Assembly: GCF_004358325.1 (NCBI RefSeq)
Contig: NZ_CP037940.1
Coordinates: 434,001 to 498,000, forward strand
Direction of reading: 5' to 3'
Length of the DNA stretch: 64,000 bases
Origin: Periweissella cryptocerci
GTDB taxonomy: Bacteria; Bacillota; Bacilli; Lactobacillales; Lactobacillaceae
Numbering within the stretch: position 1 is the stretch's first letter; each line of letters opens with the position of its first letter. Position numbers and translations under genes: made by a program. Shown here one piece after another: positions 7,872-16,597 of the stretch. The notes under the pieces are model-generated. The model did not search any database. It was given only the letters and a program-made list of their open reading frames with translations, and was not told the DNA's origin.

Positions 7872-8075
7872 ATGGGGGAATTATTAAAAAAATTACGCAT
7901 TGAACATGGCTACACACAAGAAGTGTTAGGAGACATTTTGCACGTTCAGCATCAACGAATTTCAGCTTGGGAGCATGAGATTTATGATGTGCCATTGCCA
8001 ATTTTAGTTAAGCTGTCAGAGTTGTATGGTGTAAGCACTGATGAGCTGTTGGCGCCATTTAAGAGCACGCACTAA
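7872..8075 (+). CDS. XRE-family HTH regulator
   Basis: 67 residues forming one complete Cro/C1-type helix-turn-helix domain: LKKLRIEHGYTQEVLGDIL is the first helix pair, HVQHQRISAWEHEIY carries the recognition helix, and LPILVKLSELYGVSTDELL closes the domain. There is no effector domain, so it probably acts as a simple DNA-binding repressor. The ATG at 7872 fits the usual family start (MGELLKKLR); AAGGG lies 13 nt upstream. Earlier in-frame ATGs at 7851 and 7860 sit on or before that site. The next gene, a small membrane protein, may be its partner. Confidence 0.85.
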   Translation: MGELLKKLRIEHGYTQEVLGDILHVQHQRISAWEHEIYDVPLPILVKLSELYGVSTDELLAPFKSTH

Positions 8076-8183
8076 AATTTAATACCTGTGTCTTTTACTG
8101 TTGCCTTATTTCAAATGGAATGAGGCTTATTTTAACGGGTAACGTAGAAAATAATTTAAAACAAATAAAGTAGGATACCGCTT

Positions 8184-8411
8184 ATGAATAAACTAATTTT
8201 GGCTTTCGTTTCATTTATTCTAGCCATTTTGTCAGCATTTGGCTTGGCATTAATGGGTAATTTTTCTGAAATTATGCAATCTTCCACATTAGTAGCTGGG
8301 AATATCACAACCAACTATTTCCATACCTGGGAAGTCGGTTTTCCAATTGTATTTTTGCTGGTGACAATAATCCTAATTACGTGGTATTTAAAAGAAGAAT
8401 CTGAAAAGTAG
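8184..8411 (+). CDS. Small two-pass membrane protein
   Basis: 75 residues with an N-terminal hydrophobic segment (LILAFVSFILAILSAFGLALMG), a polar outer loop and a second segment (VGFPIVFLLVTIILITWYL) ending in KEESEK. TAGGA upstream gives an acceptable ribosome-binding site. The family is not recognised. It follows the XRE regulator by about 110 nt on the same strand. Such HTH/membrane pairs are common in Lactobacillales accessory regions, but I cannot assign a function. Confidence 0.65.
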   Translation: MNKLILAFVSFILAILSAFGLALMGNFSEIMQSSTLVAGNITTNYFHTWEVGFPIVFLLVTIILITWYLKEESEK

Positions 8412-8552
8412 TTAGTTGGCTAGATGTATTGAGATGACTAACACAATGTTGACAGGACGCACACTCGGCTTTGACTAACTGAGTATGTGTTTTCGTGCGT
8501 TGGAAGTTAGTGGAGTTAAATTTGTTGATAATCCTTTCCCCCATCGCCGTGC

Positions 8553-8587
8553 AAAAAAAGAGAGTGAACGCATGTCTGCTCACTCTC
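8553..8587 (-). terminator. Terminator of the first small secreted protein gene
   Basis: On the minus strand GAGAGTGA (8580-8587) pairs with TCACTCTC (8560-8567) and is followed by TTTTTTT. Confidence 0.85.
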
Positions 8588-8611
8588 ATTTCCTATTGTT
8601 ATTGCTATTAA

Positions 8612-9361
8612 CTACCGTGAATAGTTATACGTTTCTGATCCTGAGTTTTCAGGAATATCGAGCATTAAATGGTTTTCAAATTTTGTTATTGTATATGCGT
8701 TTTTCACACTACCAATTTTGCCAATGTGCATGTAGATTGTCCCAAAATTTCCCCATGTGAAGTAGGCTTTATAGCTCGAAGTTCCAAACGTAACCGTGTT
8801 TCCCTTCAATTTCATATCAACATAGCCATCCTCATTATGCCAGATGCCTTTCATACTATTAGGCACCTTCTTACTAATTTTTGGTCTGATTTTCTTTTTC
8901 GTATAATAGTCTGAGGCTCTGATATCAGCACGTACAGCTAATGCCCTGTACTTTTTACCATTAATTTTTTTAGTGGTGTATTGAACTCTTATCCCTTCGC
9001 TGAGTTGTTGACCAGCGCTATTTACTACAAAAAATGAATATGTGTTTTTGCCCTCTTTAGAAATGCCCAAATTTTTCTTCGATAGTTTCATCGCCTTATA
9101 CGACTTAGTTCCAAAAACCATTTTTAAATGCATCGTGTTTTTCCTAATCTTAAACTTAGCATATTTCTTGGTACCTGCAATATTCACGTACCAATCGCCA
9201 CGTAATTTTTTAGGAACTGTTCGGCTCCATTTTTTGGGGAGCTTACTTTGCTGCCCTACTGGCGTGCCCGTTTGCGTTGCAGCACTAACTGACGCGGTGC
9301 CAAGCCCGAATGTCAGCACTACAACTGTCATCAATATAATAAAATTCATGATTTTTTTCAT
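8612..9361 (-). CDS. Secreted protein with two WxY-type paralogous domains
   Basis: 249 residues from the ATG at 9361, preceded by GGAGG. The signal peptide is MKKIMNFIILMTVVVLTF then GLGTASVSA with an AxA cleavage site near residue 30. The mature part is very Lys-rich and carries the motif PKKLRGDWYVN and a second, PNSMKGIWHNEDGY, so it has two copies of a small β-rich domain. The same P-x-S-M-R-G-T-W-Y motif occurs once in each of the next two genes. There is no LPXTG or lipobox, so it is probably released or held by charge. The function is unknown. Confidence 0.75.
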   Translation of the reverse strand: MKKIMNFIILMTVVVLTFGLGTASVSAATQTGTPVGQQSKLPKKWSRTVPKKLRGDWYVNIAGTKKYAKFKIRKNTMHLKMVFGTKSYKAMKLSKKNLGISKEGKNTYSFFVVNSAGQQLSEGIRVQYTTKKINGKKYRALAVRADIRASDYYTKKKIRPKISKKVPNSMKGIWHNEDGYVDMKLKGNTVTFGTSSYKAYFTWGNFGTIYMHIGKIGSVKNAYTITKFENHLMLDIPENSGSETYNYSR

Positions 9362-9435
9362 CAGCTTTTCCTCCATTTAGTAGTGTTTATATACTTGCGG
9401 TAAATTCTTTTCACTTGGTGACATTTTGTAATCAA

Positions 9436-9981
9436 TTACTTTAGTAGATGTTTATTAGCCCTTTTCCCAATATTAAATGCTTTATCTGAAGAAATATGCG
9501 GCGCCTTTTTACTAGTTTTTTTGGAGTGCACGTAGACCGTGGCTGGTCCCATGTATGGTGACAATAACGCACGCACTTTTTTAGAACCGTGCTTCGTCTT
9601 CACCTTGATTGTTGCGGGTACATACCACACACCCTCGGTGGCATAATACCCCGCTAATACCATGCATTTGTCAGCCTTTGTAACTCCAAACTTGCCATAT
9701 GTTTGTTTAACACTAATTTTTGAAACTTCGTGCTTACCTTTACCCAACCAGTTATAACGGATCATCGTTTTTGCTGTAATTTTCATTTTTTGCGTTTCAC
9801 CATTACTAGTTGCATACCAAGTTCCCCGCATTGATTTAGGAAACGTTTTATATTTGTGTCCAATTTTATCGCTGCGAATCTGCTGTGTCTGGCTTGCTTC
9901 GATTGAATTAATTTCTGCCAATGGCACGATACTACCCATCAGCATTGTGGATACCATTAATATTTTCATGAATTTTTTCAT
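9436..9981 (-). CDS. Secreted protein, single-domain paralogue
   Basis: 181 residues from the ATG at 9981, preceded by GGAGG. An N-terminal signal peptide (MKKFMKILMVSTMLMGSIV) precedes a mature chain with FPKSMRGTWYAT near residue 50, the motif shared with the neighbours on both sides. Multiple Lys and Tyr residues and alternating hydrophobics suggest a β-barrel-like fold. The upstream sequence (AAATGGAGGAAAG) is nearly identical to that of the downstream gene, so the pair arose by duplication. The function is unknown. Confidence 0.75.
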   Translation of the reverse strand: MKKFMKILMVSTMLMGSIVPLAEINSIEASQTQQIRSDKIGHKYKTFPKSMRGTWYATSNGETQKMKITAKTMIRYNWLGKGKHEVSKISVKQTYGKFGVTKADKCMVLAGYYATEGVWYVPATIKVKTKHGSKKVRALLSPYMGPATVYVHSKKTSKKAPHISSDKAFNIGKRANKHLLK

Positions 9982-10219
9982 CAGACTTTCCTCCATTTAT
10001 TTAGCGTTAATAACTTGTCATTATCAATTTCGTCAAAAAAACGCCAACAGAAAACATTACCAATTGCGGTAACATCTTCCCGTTGACGTCGTTGAATATT
10101 CTTCTAAAATCCATAGTTAAATTATCTCATAACAAAAGTTGAAGTACAATTTAGACGGCTTGGTAGCATTGCACATCTTCCAGCTTTGAGTTGATTGGTA
10201 TCTTCGCCTCATTCACAGC

Positions 10220-10723
10220 TCAATGTTCGTTCATGAAAAGCAACCATTTCTCGCCGAAGTATTTAACGATAACTTTCTTCATTTGTTTCTTAACTTTCGG
10301 AGTGTTTTGCCCTGTGTCGTAGTCGTCATAGCTCAATTGATGCTTTTTATCATACTGCTTGGCAAGTGACTTACTCCTAAAGTTATAGTGAATTTCACCG
10401 TAATCGCCCCTTTGATCCGTTAGGTAACTAACCATAACTTTGTGATACTTATCCTTTATCTTAACCTTTGTAAGTACGTTTTGTTCTTGAATCTCCGATG
10501 CGGCACCACCAATCCTGAAGCCAATTTTGCCCTTATATTTAGTTCGCCAAACGTTAATCTGCGAATAGCCTTGCTCATCCGTTGACCACATTTTTTTGAA
10601 AACAACATTCTTGTACACTGTTCCCTTACTGTAAGCAGTCTTTGGGTGCCAGTGATACCACGTGCCACGCATTGACTTTGGTGTTGATTCAAGCCCAACC
10701 GAACTTGCCGATACACTTGGCAC
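10220..10723 (-). CDS. Secreted paralogue with a disrupted N terminus
   Basis: The open frame begins at GTG 10723 and carries STPKSMRGTWYHWH, the family motif. In the same frame upstream the bases encode an obvious signal peptide (RNWSNLIKF then VAATLIALTLGLG, ending VPSVSA), yet no ATG, GTG or TTG opens that frame. An ATG at 10834-10836 with AGAAG before it is followed at once by TAA; removing the two bases after it would join it to the signal peptide. So the gene seems to have lost its start by a small indel. It may be a recent pseudogene, or the start may be a rare codon such as ATA or ATT. Confidence 0.6.
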   Translation of the reverse strand: MPSVSASSVGLESTPKSMRGTWYHWHPKTAYSKGTVYKNVVFKKMWSTDEQGYSQINVWRTKYKGKIGFRIGGAASEIQEQNVLTKVKIKDKYHKVMVSYLTDQRGDYGEIHYNFRSKSLAKQYDKKHQLSYDDYDTGQNTPKVKKQMKKVIVKYFGEKWLLFMNEH

Positions 10724-10836
10724 AACTATTGCCCCAAGCCCAAGGGTTAAAGCAATTAACGTCGCTGCAACAAATTTAATTAAATTACTCCAGTTTCTTT
10801 GCTTGCGATTTTGACTTGTAAACTTCGTTATTACAT

Positions 10837-11109
10837 TCTTCTAATTGTGTTACCAACCATTAATTCGTAAACACGTAACGAAATATTGCCACTGACCATG
10901 TTGTTTTGTTTCGATAATGTATACAAACTAGTTCCTACTAGTAATTATAATCTCCGCCAACTCAATTCCAAAGTAACGTGTCTGGAAATGAATAACATTT
11001 CTTGTTTATTGGCTAACCAGGATTCGTTTGGCGAATATAATCAAATAAAATCATTAGCGACACGTCAGGCCCAAAATCGACTAACCTTTTCTCTCATACA
11101 TACACATAC
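10837..11109. other. Intergenic stretch without recognised feature
   Basis: AT-rich sequence between the damaged secreted-protein gene and the rpmA terminator. The plus-strand open frame here has no ribosome-binding site and no family resemblance. I see no repeat copy. Confidence 0.5.
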
Positions 11110-11148
11110 AAAAAGAGCCAACCGATACGAATATCGATTGGCTCTTTT
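11110..11148 (-). terminator. Terminator of rplU-rpmA
   Basis: GAGCCAATCGATA pairs with TATCGGTTGGCTC on the minus strand, followed by TTTTTGT. A T tract also flanks it on the plus strand, so it could work in both directions. Confidence 0.85.
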
Positions 11149-11165
11149 AAACACAATATTGTGAA

Positions 11166-11501
11166 TTAAGCGCGTGGCTTAGTCGCACGGTTTGCTTCTA
11201 CGATTGCGTTGTATTGTTCGCGAGTGTAAACAGACACTTGACGCTTGTCACGGCCTTTACGTTCGAACTTAACAACACCATCAGCAACTGAGTACAAAGT
11301 ATCATCGTTACCACGACGTACGTTCACACCTGGGTAGATGTGAGTACCGCGTTGACGGTAGATGATTGAACCAGCAGTCAAATCTTGACCGTCAGCAACT
11401 TTAGTACCAAGACGACGACCAGCTGAGTCACGTCCATTGGCAGATGAACCGCCCCCCTTGTGGTGGGCAAACATTGTAAGGGTTTCCATGTTCAATAACA
11501 T
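11166..11501 (-). CDS. rpmA: 50S ribosomal protein L27
   Basis: 111 residues from the ATG at 11501, preceded by GGAGG. The conserved [21 protein letters not shown] block near the N terminus and [20 protein letters not shown] define L27, whose N-terminal tail reaches the peptidyl-transferase centre. Firmicute L27 is made with a short extension that the Prp protease removes, usually inside an LQFFA-like motif. Here the extension reads [15 protein letters not shown], so the motif is altered to LTMFA. Prp is usually encoded between rplU and rpmA, but only 46 nt separate them here. Confidence 0.95.
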   Translation of the reverse strand: MLLNMETLTMFAHHKGGGSSANGRDSAGRRLGTKVADGQDLTAGSIIYRQRGTHIYPGVNVRRGNDDTLYSVADGVVKFERKGRDKRQVSVYTREQYNAIVEANRATKPRA

Positions 11502-11547
11502 ATTGAGCACCTCCATAAATTGGTTAGTATTAGTAGTTTAGATTGAA

Positions 11548-11865
11548 TTAGTCAGCAATGATGTCGTCGATAACAACCTTAGTGTATGGTTGACGGTGAC
11601 CTTGCTTAGTGTGCATGTGCTTCTTAGGCTTGTATTTGAAAGTAACAACTTTCTTTTGCTTGCCTTGCTTTTCCACAGTACCTTCAACTTTAACTCCTGC
11701 AACGAATGGTTCACCAATCTTTGCGGCACGGTTCTTGTAAAGAACAACCTTGTCAAAAGTTACTTTTTCACCTGCTTCGGCATTAAGCTTTTCAACGTAG
11801 ATGGCATCACCCTTTTCTACCTTGTATTGCTTACCGCCTGTTTCAATAATTGCGTACACAGCCAT
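11548..11865 (-). CDS. rplU: 50S ribosomal protein L21
   Basis: 105 residues, the normal length. [17 protein letters not shown] at the N terminus and [19 protein letters not shown] near the C terminus are the L21 signatures. The protein binds 23S rRNA domains near the base of the large subunit. The start ATG at 11865 follows AGGAGGTG. A structured leader precedes it, and rpmA follows 46 nt downstream in the same transcript. Confidence 0.97.
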   Translation of the reverse strand: MAVYAIIETGGKQYKVEKGDAIYVEKLNAEAGEKVTFDKVVLYKNRAAKIGEPFVAGVKVEGTVEKQGKQKKVVTFKYKPKKHMHTKQGHRQPYTKVVIDDIIAD

Positions 11866-11890
11866 GTTTGTGCACCTCCTTGTGTTTTTT

Positions 11891-11969
11891 GATAAGACTC
11901 GCCATCGTACGCGCTACGCTTAATACGTACTCCGAGCGGTTGTAGCTCACGTCCGTAGACGCGAAACAC
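11891..11969 (-). promoter_or_regulatory. L21 leader-type structured RNA
   Basis: On the minus strand the leader carries CGTCTACGGACGTGAGC, then ACCGCTCGGAG, then GTAGCGCGTACGATGGCG, just before the rplU ribosome-binding site. The order and sequence fit the Firmicute L21 leader family, thought to let excess L21 repress its own operon. The assignment is from memory of the family and no covariance search was run. Confidence 0.65.
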
Positions 11970-11979
11970 AACGTAGTAA

Positions 11980-12008
11980 ATAATAACAAAAATAACCAAA
12001 CCAGTCAA
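11980..12008 (-). promoter_or_regulatory. Promoter of rplU-rpmA
   Basis: -35 TTGACT (12003-12008), 17-nt spacer and -10 TATTAT (11980-11985) with an extended TGT before it. It lies just upstream of the L21 leader. Confidence 0.75.
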
Positions 12009-12091
12009 TAACATTCGCCTGATTTGGTTAAGAATTTTCAAATTAATACTGCATTGATTCACCAACTGCAAAAATTGCTAGGTACTTTGGC

Positions 12092-13069
12092 TTAGAGTTG
12101 CACGTCTTCGTTATCTTCTGAGCGCAACAAGTTTTCAATTGGTTGGTTAGTGTGAATCCGTTGGATGGCGGCGGCAAACAATGGTCCTACTGACAATTGC
12201 ACTAATTTAGTAAATTGTTTGGCTTCTGGTACCAAAACCGTGTCCGTCACAATAACTTCCTTCAATGGTGCTTGCTTCAAGAGCTCAACTGAATCACCAG
12301 AGAACACAGCGTGCGTTGCAACACCGTAAACCTCAGTGGCCCCCGCAAAGTTCAAAGCAGCAGCTGAAAGTGACATTGATAAACCGGTATCAATAATATC
12401 ATCAACAATAATTGCGCGTTTGCCGGCGACTTCACCAATAATTGATGAAGGGACACTGTTGTCTTTGGCGTCGTCACGATTATCAATAATCGCAATTGGG
12501 GCTTTCAACAATTCAGCGAACTTACGCGCGCGGCTTACGCCTGAGTGTGAAGGTGAAACCACGACTAAGTCATCGTCGACTAAATTGCGGCTGAAGAAAT
12601 AATTAGCCAACAATGGTGCCCCTAATAAATGATCAATTGGAATATTGAAGAAACCTTGGACTTGATCAGCGTGCAAATCAATCGTCACAACGCGATTAAC
12701 ACCATTCATTTCTAACAATGAAGCTAATAGCTTAGCTGAAATTGGTTCGCGTGAACGTGCCTTGCGATCTTGGCGGGCATAACCATAGTATGGCATCACC
12801 ACATTAATGGTTGCCGCACTGGCACGCCGGAGCGCATCAACCATAATCATTAGTTCCATGAAGGAAGTGTTAACTGGATCAGCGACCCCTTGAATCACAT
12901 ACACTTCAGCCCCACGGACTGATTCACCAATCGCAATTTGAATTTCACCATCAGCAAAGTGCTTAACTTCCGCTTCACTCAAAGGCATGTTTAACTCATT
13001 AGCAATTGATTTTGCTAATGGGAGATTTGAATTAAGCGCAAAAAGTTTAACGTGTTTATCTTCTGACAT
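12092..13069 (-). CDS. prs: Ribose-phosphate pyrophosphokinase
   Basis: 325 residues, typical of class I PRPP synthases, which make PRPP from ribose 5-phosphate and ATP for purine, pyrimidine, histidine and NAD synthesis. Visible signatures are FADGEIQIAIGESVRG near the N terminus, MPYYGYARQDRK with ATP-contact residues, DLHADQVQGFF, and the PRPP loop RAIIVDDIIDTGLS. A GAGGTAG site precedes the ATG. It is separated by 150 nt from recD2 upstream and 200 nt from the rplU ATG. Confidence 0.97.
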   Translation of the reverse strand: MSEDKHVKLFALNSNLPLAKSIANELNMPLSEAEVKHFADGEIQIAIGESVRGAEVYVIQGVADPVNTSFMELMIMVDALRRASAATINVVMPYYGYARQDRKARSREPISAKLLASLLEMNGVNRVVTIDLHADQVQGFFNIPIDHLLGAPLLANYFFSRNLVDDDLVVVSPSHSGVSRARKFAELLKAPIAIIDNRDDAKDNSVPSSIIGEVAGKRAIIVDDIIDTGLSMSLSAAALNFAGATEVYGVATHAVFSGDSVELLKQAPLKEVIVTDTVLVPEAKQFTKLVQLSVGPLFAAAIQRIHTNQPIENLLRSEDNEDVQL

Positions 13070-13219
13070 CTTCCTACCTCATTTACTTTATTAACTATCT
13101 ATTATTATCGCAATCATCATCAATTCTTGCAACTAACAAATCAGTGCAAAGTGAAATCCACGCTTTTTGTTAGTCGTAAATATTACTTAATCCCACAAAA
13201 TGGCGCCTCAATATCGATT

Positions 13220-15853
13220 TTATTTGTTAGGCATAAAATCATAGGGCGAAATTTCAGCCATCCCCACCATCGGATCAACTAACCCATCTGTTACCATCGC
13301 TAGCGTTAATGTCGTCCCCATCGCTGAGGAATCATCCCTAGTAGCCTTAGTAACAGGTTCTACCACCGACGTTTCAGGCGTGGCGACACTTGTTTCAAAG
13401 ATATCAAATGACATATTATCCGCCAAGGAGCCGTTTTCAACTACGTCTGGGGTCAAGCGCTTAGACGCTAGTGCTGGTTTAGCTACTGGCTCAGCCACGT
13501 TAGTAGGAGTGTCCAGCACATCATCGGCAACAGCCACGCTTGGTGTTTCAGGTTTTTTTAGTTCTGGCGTCGTGCCCCCATCAGAAATCGTATTAATCCG
13601 TGCTTGCAAGGTTGTTAAACGGTTAGCGCCTAGATTGTTGACACTGCGGACAAACGCATCCGGTTCCCCAATCATAATTAGCATTTCACTTGCCCGCGTA
13701 ATCCCTGTGTAGAGTAAATTACGTTGGAGCATAATCGAAAACGCTCCAACCAAAGGCATAATCACTAATTTGAATTCACTACCTTGGGCTTTATGAATCG
13801 AAGTTGCATAAGCGAGCGTTAAGCGATTCCACTCTGAACGCGGATACGTGACTTCACCCGCATCAAATGCAATTGTGAGTTGATCGACTTTTTCGACGTT
13901 GCCTTTATCTTTGGCGAGCATGATGCCGGTTATTTTCCCGATGTCACCATTGAAAATGTTGCTTTCAGGACTATTCACGAGTTGCAGAATCTTATCACCC
14001 ACGCGAAATTTTTGCCCGTTGAACTCAACTTCGCGTGATTTTGCCGTTTTCAAGGGGTTCAAAACGTTCTGCGCAACTACATTTAGGTTATTAATTCCTG
14101 CCGTGCCACGATACATTGGTGCGAGGACTTGCACATCATTATACGCAAAGCCCGCATCTTGAGCTTTTTTGACGACTTGCTCCACGACTTTAGGCACTTG
14201 TTGGGCGTGAGCGAAAATAAACGTCCGATCTGGTTGGTTCACGGTCAAATCAGCCGGCAATTGGCCGTCTTTAATATCGTGGGCTAACGGAATAATCGAA
14301 CTTGCATTTTCTTGCCGGTAAATCTGGGTTAATTCAACTTGATTGAAATGCTGACTCGCTAATAAATCGCTGAATACTTGCCCAGGGCCAACTGATGGTA
14401 ATTGATCCTTATCACCCACGAAGACCACGTGCATTTTTAATGGAATGGCTTGTAGCAGCGTCCGGAAAAGTAAAATATCAACCATCGACATTTCATCGAC
14501 AATTAAAAGCGCCCCTTTTAAATCTTCAATATCAGGGACGGTGTTCTTTTCGCGCCCAGTCATCCCCAGCAACCGGTGAATTGTGCTAGCTGGTAAACCA
14601 GTTGTTTCACTCATCCGCTTGGCCGCACGCCCAGTTGGTGCAGCCAATAGAATTGGAAAGGTGTCGTCTTTATAGGCGTTCACGTCCAAATCAATCTCAC
14701 GCAGCTCGGCAAAGGTTGCGACTAATCCATTAATAATAGTCGTCTTACCAGTCCCCGGTCCACCCGTTAAAAGAAAGACTGGACTCTTAATCGCTTCGAC
14801 AATCGCGGCTTTTTGGCGGTCATCATATTTAATTTTCAGCCGTTTTTCAACTTTTTTGAGGACTTTTTCAATTTTTTCGTCCGCATATTGGATGGCATCG
14901 GTTTGCGCATCCAAGCGATCAAGCCATTCTGCACTACGCCATTCCGCTTCGTACAAACTCGCTAAATAAATGCGCGTATCTTCGGCCACCACTTTATTTG
15001 CTTGAGCCAAGTCTAGTAACGCCTGTTGTAAAATATCACGGTCAATGGCAATATTGCGGGCCGTTTCTAACAAATGACGCGCTTGCTCCAACAATTGGGG
15101 TACTTGCATGTAGACGTCCCCAGAATTAAAACTCTGTTGGTCTAAAGTAGCTAGTAACCCTGCTTGCACGCGGACTGGTGCGTCGGGTTCAATGCCAACC
15201 ACTGCAGCCAATTGATCCGCCCGTTTAAAACTAATGCCTTCAATATCTTCGGCCAACTGGTACGGATTGTTGCGAATTATTTCCAAGGTATCGGTCTTGT
15301 ATTTTTGATAAATAGCCGTCGCTAACGTCGAACCAAAGCCGTATTCATTCAAACCAATTACGACTTGTTCCATCCCATTATTTAACCGCAATGTTTCAAC
15401 CAAATTCTCAACTACATCGTTTTTCAAGCCTAATGAAGCTAAACTATCAGGATCCGAAATAATGGTATTAATCGCGTCCATGCCTAACAGATCAACAATC
15501 CGCTCGGCGGTCTTTTCGCCAATCCCCGTAAAAAGTTCGCCCGACAAATAGGTAATTAACCCATGCTCCGTGTTCGTACCTTCACTCTTGTAGTTTGTGA
15601 CTTGTAGCTGTTGCCCATACTTAGCATGATTCACCAGTTTACCAAAAAAGCGGTATGTCCCATCCTCTTGCAATTCGCCAAAAGAACCCGTGGCAACAAT
15701 TTCTTTTTCTTTCCAACCAAAGTTATTTTCCAATACGCGCAAAGCAACCACTTTATAAAAACTATCGCTAGCCGCAAAAAAAACGGCCGACACTTTGCCT
15801 AGGACATAAGGTGTCGTAGTTTCTTCTTCAAACAAGGTCATTTCTTCATCCAT
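13220..15853 (-). CDS. recD2: SF1B DNA helicase RecD2
   Basis: 877 residues. The N-terminal half holds the RecD2-specific OB-like and helix-hairpin-helix regions (FTGIGEKTAERIVDLLG near 110). The helicase core has Walker A LTGGPGTGKTTIINGL (~360), Walker B LLIVDEMSMVD, the QLPSVGPGQVF motif, the YRQ motif and the final YTGITRASEMLIMIG. The last ~130 residues are low-complexity and rich in Pro, Thr and Val, longer than in many relatives. RecD2 is a 5'-3' helicase in DNA repair that does not need RecBC. ATG 15853 follows GAAGAG. It forms a unit with the TPR and phosphatase genes upstream. Confidence 0.95.
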   Translation of the reverse strand: MDEEMTLFEEETTTPYVLGKVSAVFFAASDSFYKVVALRVLENNFGWKEKEIVATGSFGELQEDGTYRFFGKLVNHAKYGQQLQVTNYKSEGTNTEHGLITYLSGELFTGIGEKTAERIVDLLGMDAINTIISDPDSLASLGLKNDVVENLVETLRLNNGMEQVVIGLNEYGFGSTLATAIYQKYKTDTLEIIRNNPYQLAEDIEGISFKRADQLAAVVGIEPDAPVRVQAGLLATLDQQSFNSGDVYMQVPQLLEQARHLLETARNIAIDRDILQQALLDLAQANKVVAEDTRIYLASLYEAEWRSAEWLDRLDAQTDAIQYADEKIEKVLKKVEKRLKIKYDDRQKAAIVEAIKSPVFLLTGGPGTGKTTIINGLVATFAELREIDLDVNAYKDDTFPILLAAPTGRAAKRMSETTGLPASTIHRLLGMTGREKNTVPDIEDLKGALLIVDEMSMVDILLFRTLLQAIPLKMHVVFVGDKDQLPSVGPGQVFSDLLASQHFNQVELTQIYRQENASSIIPLAHDIKDGQLPADLTVNQPDRTFIFAHAQQVPKVVEQVVKKAQDAGFAYNDVQVLAPMYRGTAGINNLNVVAQNVLNPLKTAKSREVEFNGQKFRVGDKILQLVNSPESNIFNGDIGKITGIMLAKDKGNVEKVDQLTIAFDAGEVTYPRSEWNRLTLAYATSIHKAQGSEFKLVIMPLVGAFSIMLQRNLLYTGITRASEMLIMIGEPDAFVRSVNNLGANRLTTLQARINTISDGGTTPELKKPETPSVAVADDVLDTPTNVAEPVAKPALASKRLTPDVVENGSLADNMSFDIFETSVATPETSVVEPVTKATRDDSSAMGTTLTLAMVTDGLVDPMVGMAEISPYDFMPNK

Positions 15854-15907
15854 GCCGACTCTTCTTTCACAAAAATATGTATTCCTAGGAATTGCACCTA
15901 GGTCCTT

Positions 15908-16585
15908 TTACTTATCAGTATCTGCCGCATTTTTTTGCGCAATCACCGTCGCAATTTCGTCAACGCGTTGTTGATTTGCTTGGTAAAATGCAGCATCTAA
16001 TTCTTTAACTGCCGCAAAATACGCGGTCGCATCTTGGTCATTAACCACGGCAATTAAGCCCCGCCCAAACAATGCGCGCACAAATTTTGCATCACTTTGC
16101 AAGGCATCATCGTAAAAATCACTCGCTTGTTGGAATTCACCCAATGCCAGTAAGATATCCGCCAACAACGTGTTGACTTCAGGATCTTGTTTCATCTGGT
16201 CATGAGCCGTCAATGCATACACCAGCGCATGTTGGTAATCTTGCTGTTGCATCAAACTTTGCGCAATCATTACCAATGCATCGCGTTTCAACTTTTGGTC
16301 GGCAATTTGACTGAAGTACGTCACCGCCTTTTCATATTCTTCAGCTGAATAGTAGATATTTCCCAACGTATACAACAGCGTTTGTTGGGCTTGTTTATCG
16401 TGTTCAAAGCGTCCCAACGACTTCATCGCCAGTTCTTCAGCCTGTAAATAATCCCGTAATTCCGTTAAATGAATTGCGAGGTCATTGTACAAACGCCAAT
16501 CATCTGGTTGCTGATCAATTTTCGCAACTAATTGCTTAATTGCTTGGTTTAATTCAGTTTCTCGTTTTTCACGTTCACCGCTCAT
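15908..16585 (-). CDS. Tetratricopeptide-repeat protein
   Basis: 225 residues made almost wholly of TPR helices: WRLYNDLAIHLTELRDYLQAEE, TLLYTLGNIYYSAEEYEKA, MIAQSLMQQQDYQHALVYA and NTLLADILLALGEFQQASDFY form four or five consecutive repeats. There is no signal peptide or membrane segment, so it is a cytoplasmic scaffold. Its position between a histidine-phosphatase gene and recD2 with short gaps (12 and 54 nt) is conserved in lactobacilli, but its partners are unknown. Confidence 0.85.
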   Translation of the reverse strand: MSGEREKRETELNQAIKQLVAKIDQQPDDWRLYNDLAIHLTELRDYLQAEELAMKSLGRFEHDKQAQQTLLYTLGNIYYSAEEYEKAVTYFSQIADQKLKRDALVMIAQSLMQQQDYQHALVYALTAHDQMKQDPEVNTLLADILLALGEFQQASDFYDDALQSDAKFVRALFGRGLIAVVNDQDATAYFAAVKELDAAFYQANQQRVDEIATVIAQKNAADTDK

Positions 16586-16597
16586 TATCTTACCTCT

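Noticed and set aside
10886-11164. Plus-strand open frame of 92 codons before rpmA
   Set aside because: No ribosome-binding site, odd composition, and it runs into the rpmA terminator.
11817-12071. Minus-strand open frame of 84 codons over the L21 leader
   Set aside because: It overlaps the rplU promoter, leader and start; these bases are better explained as regulatory RNA.
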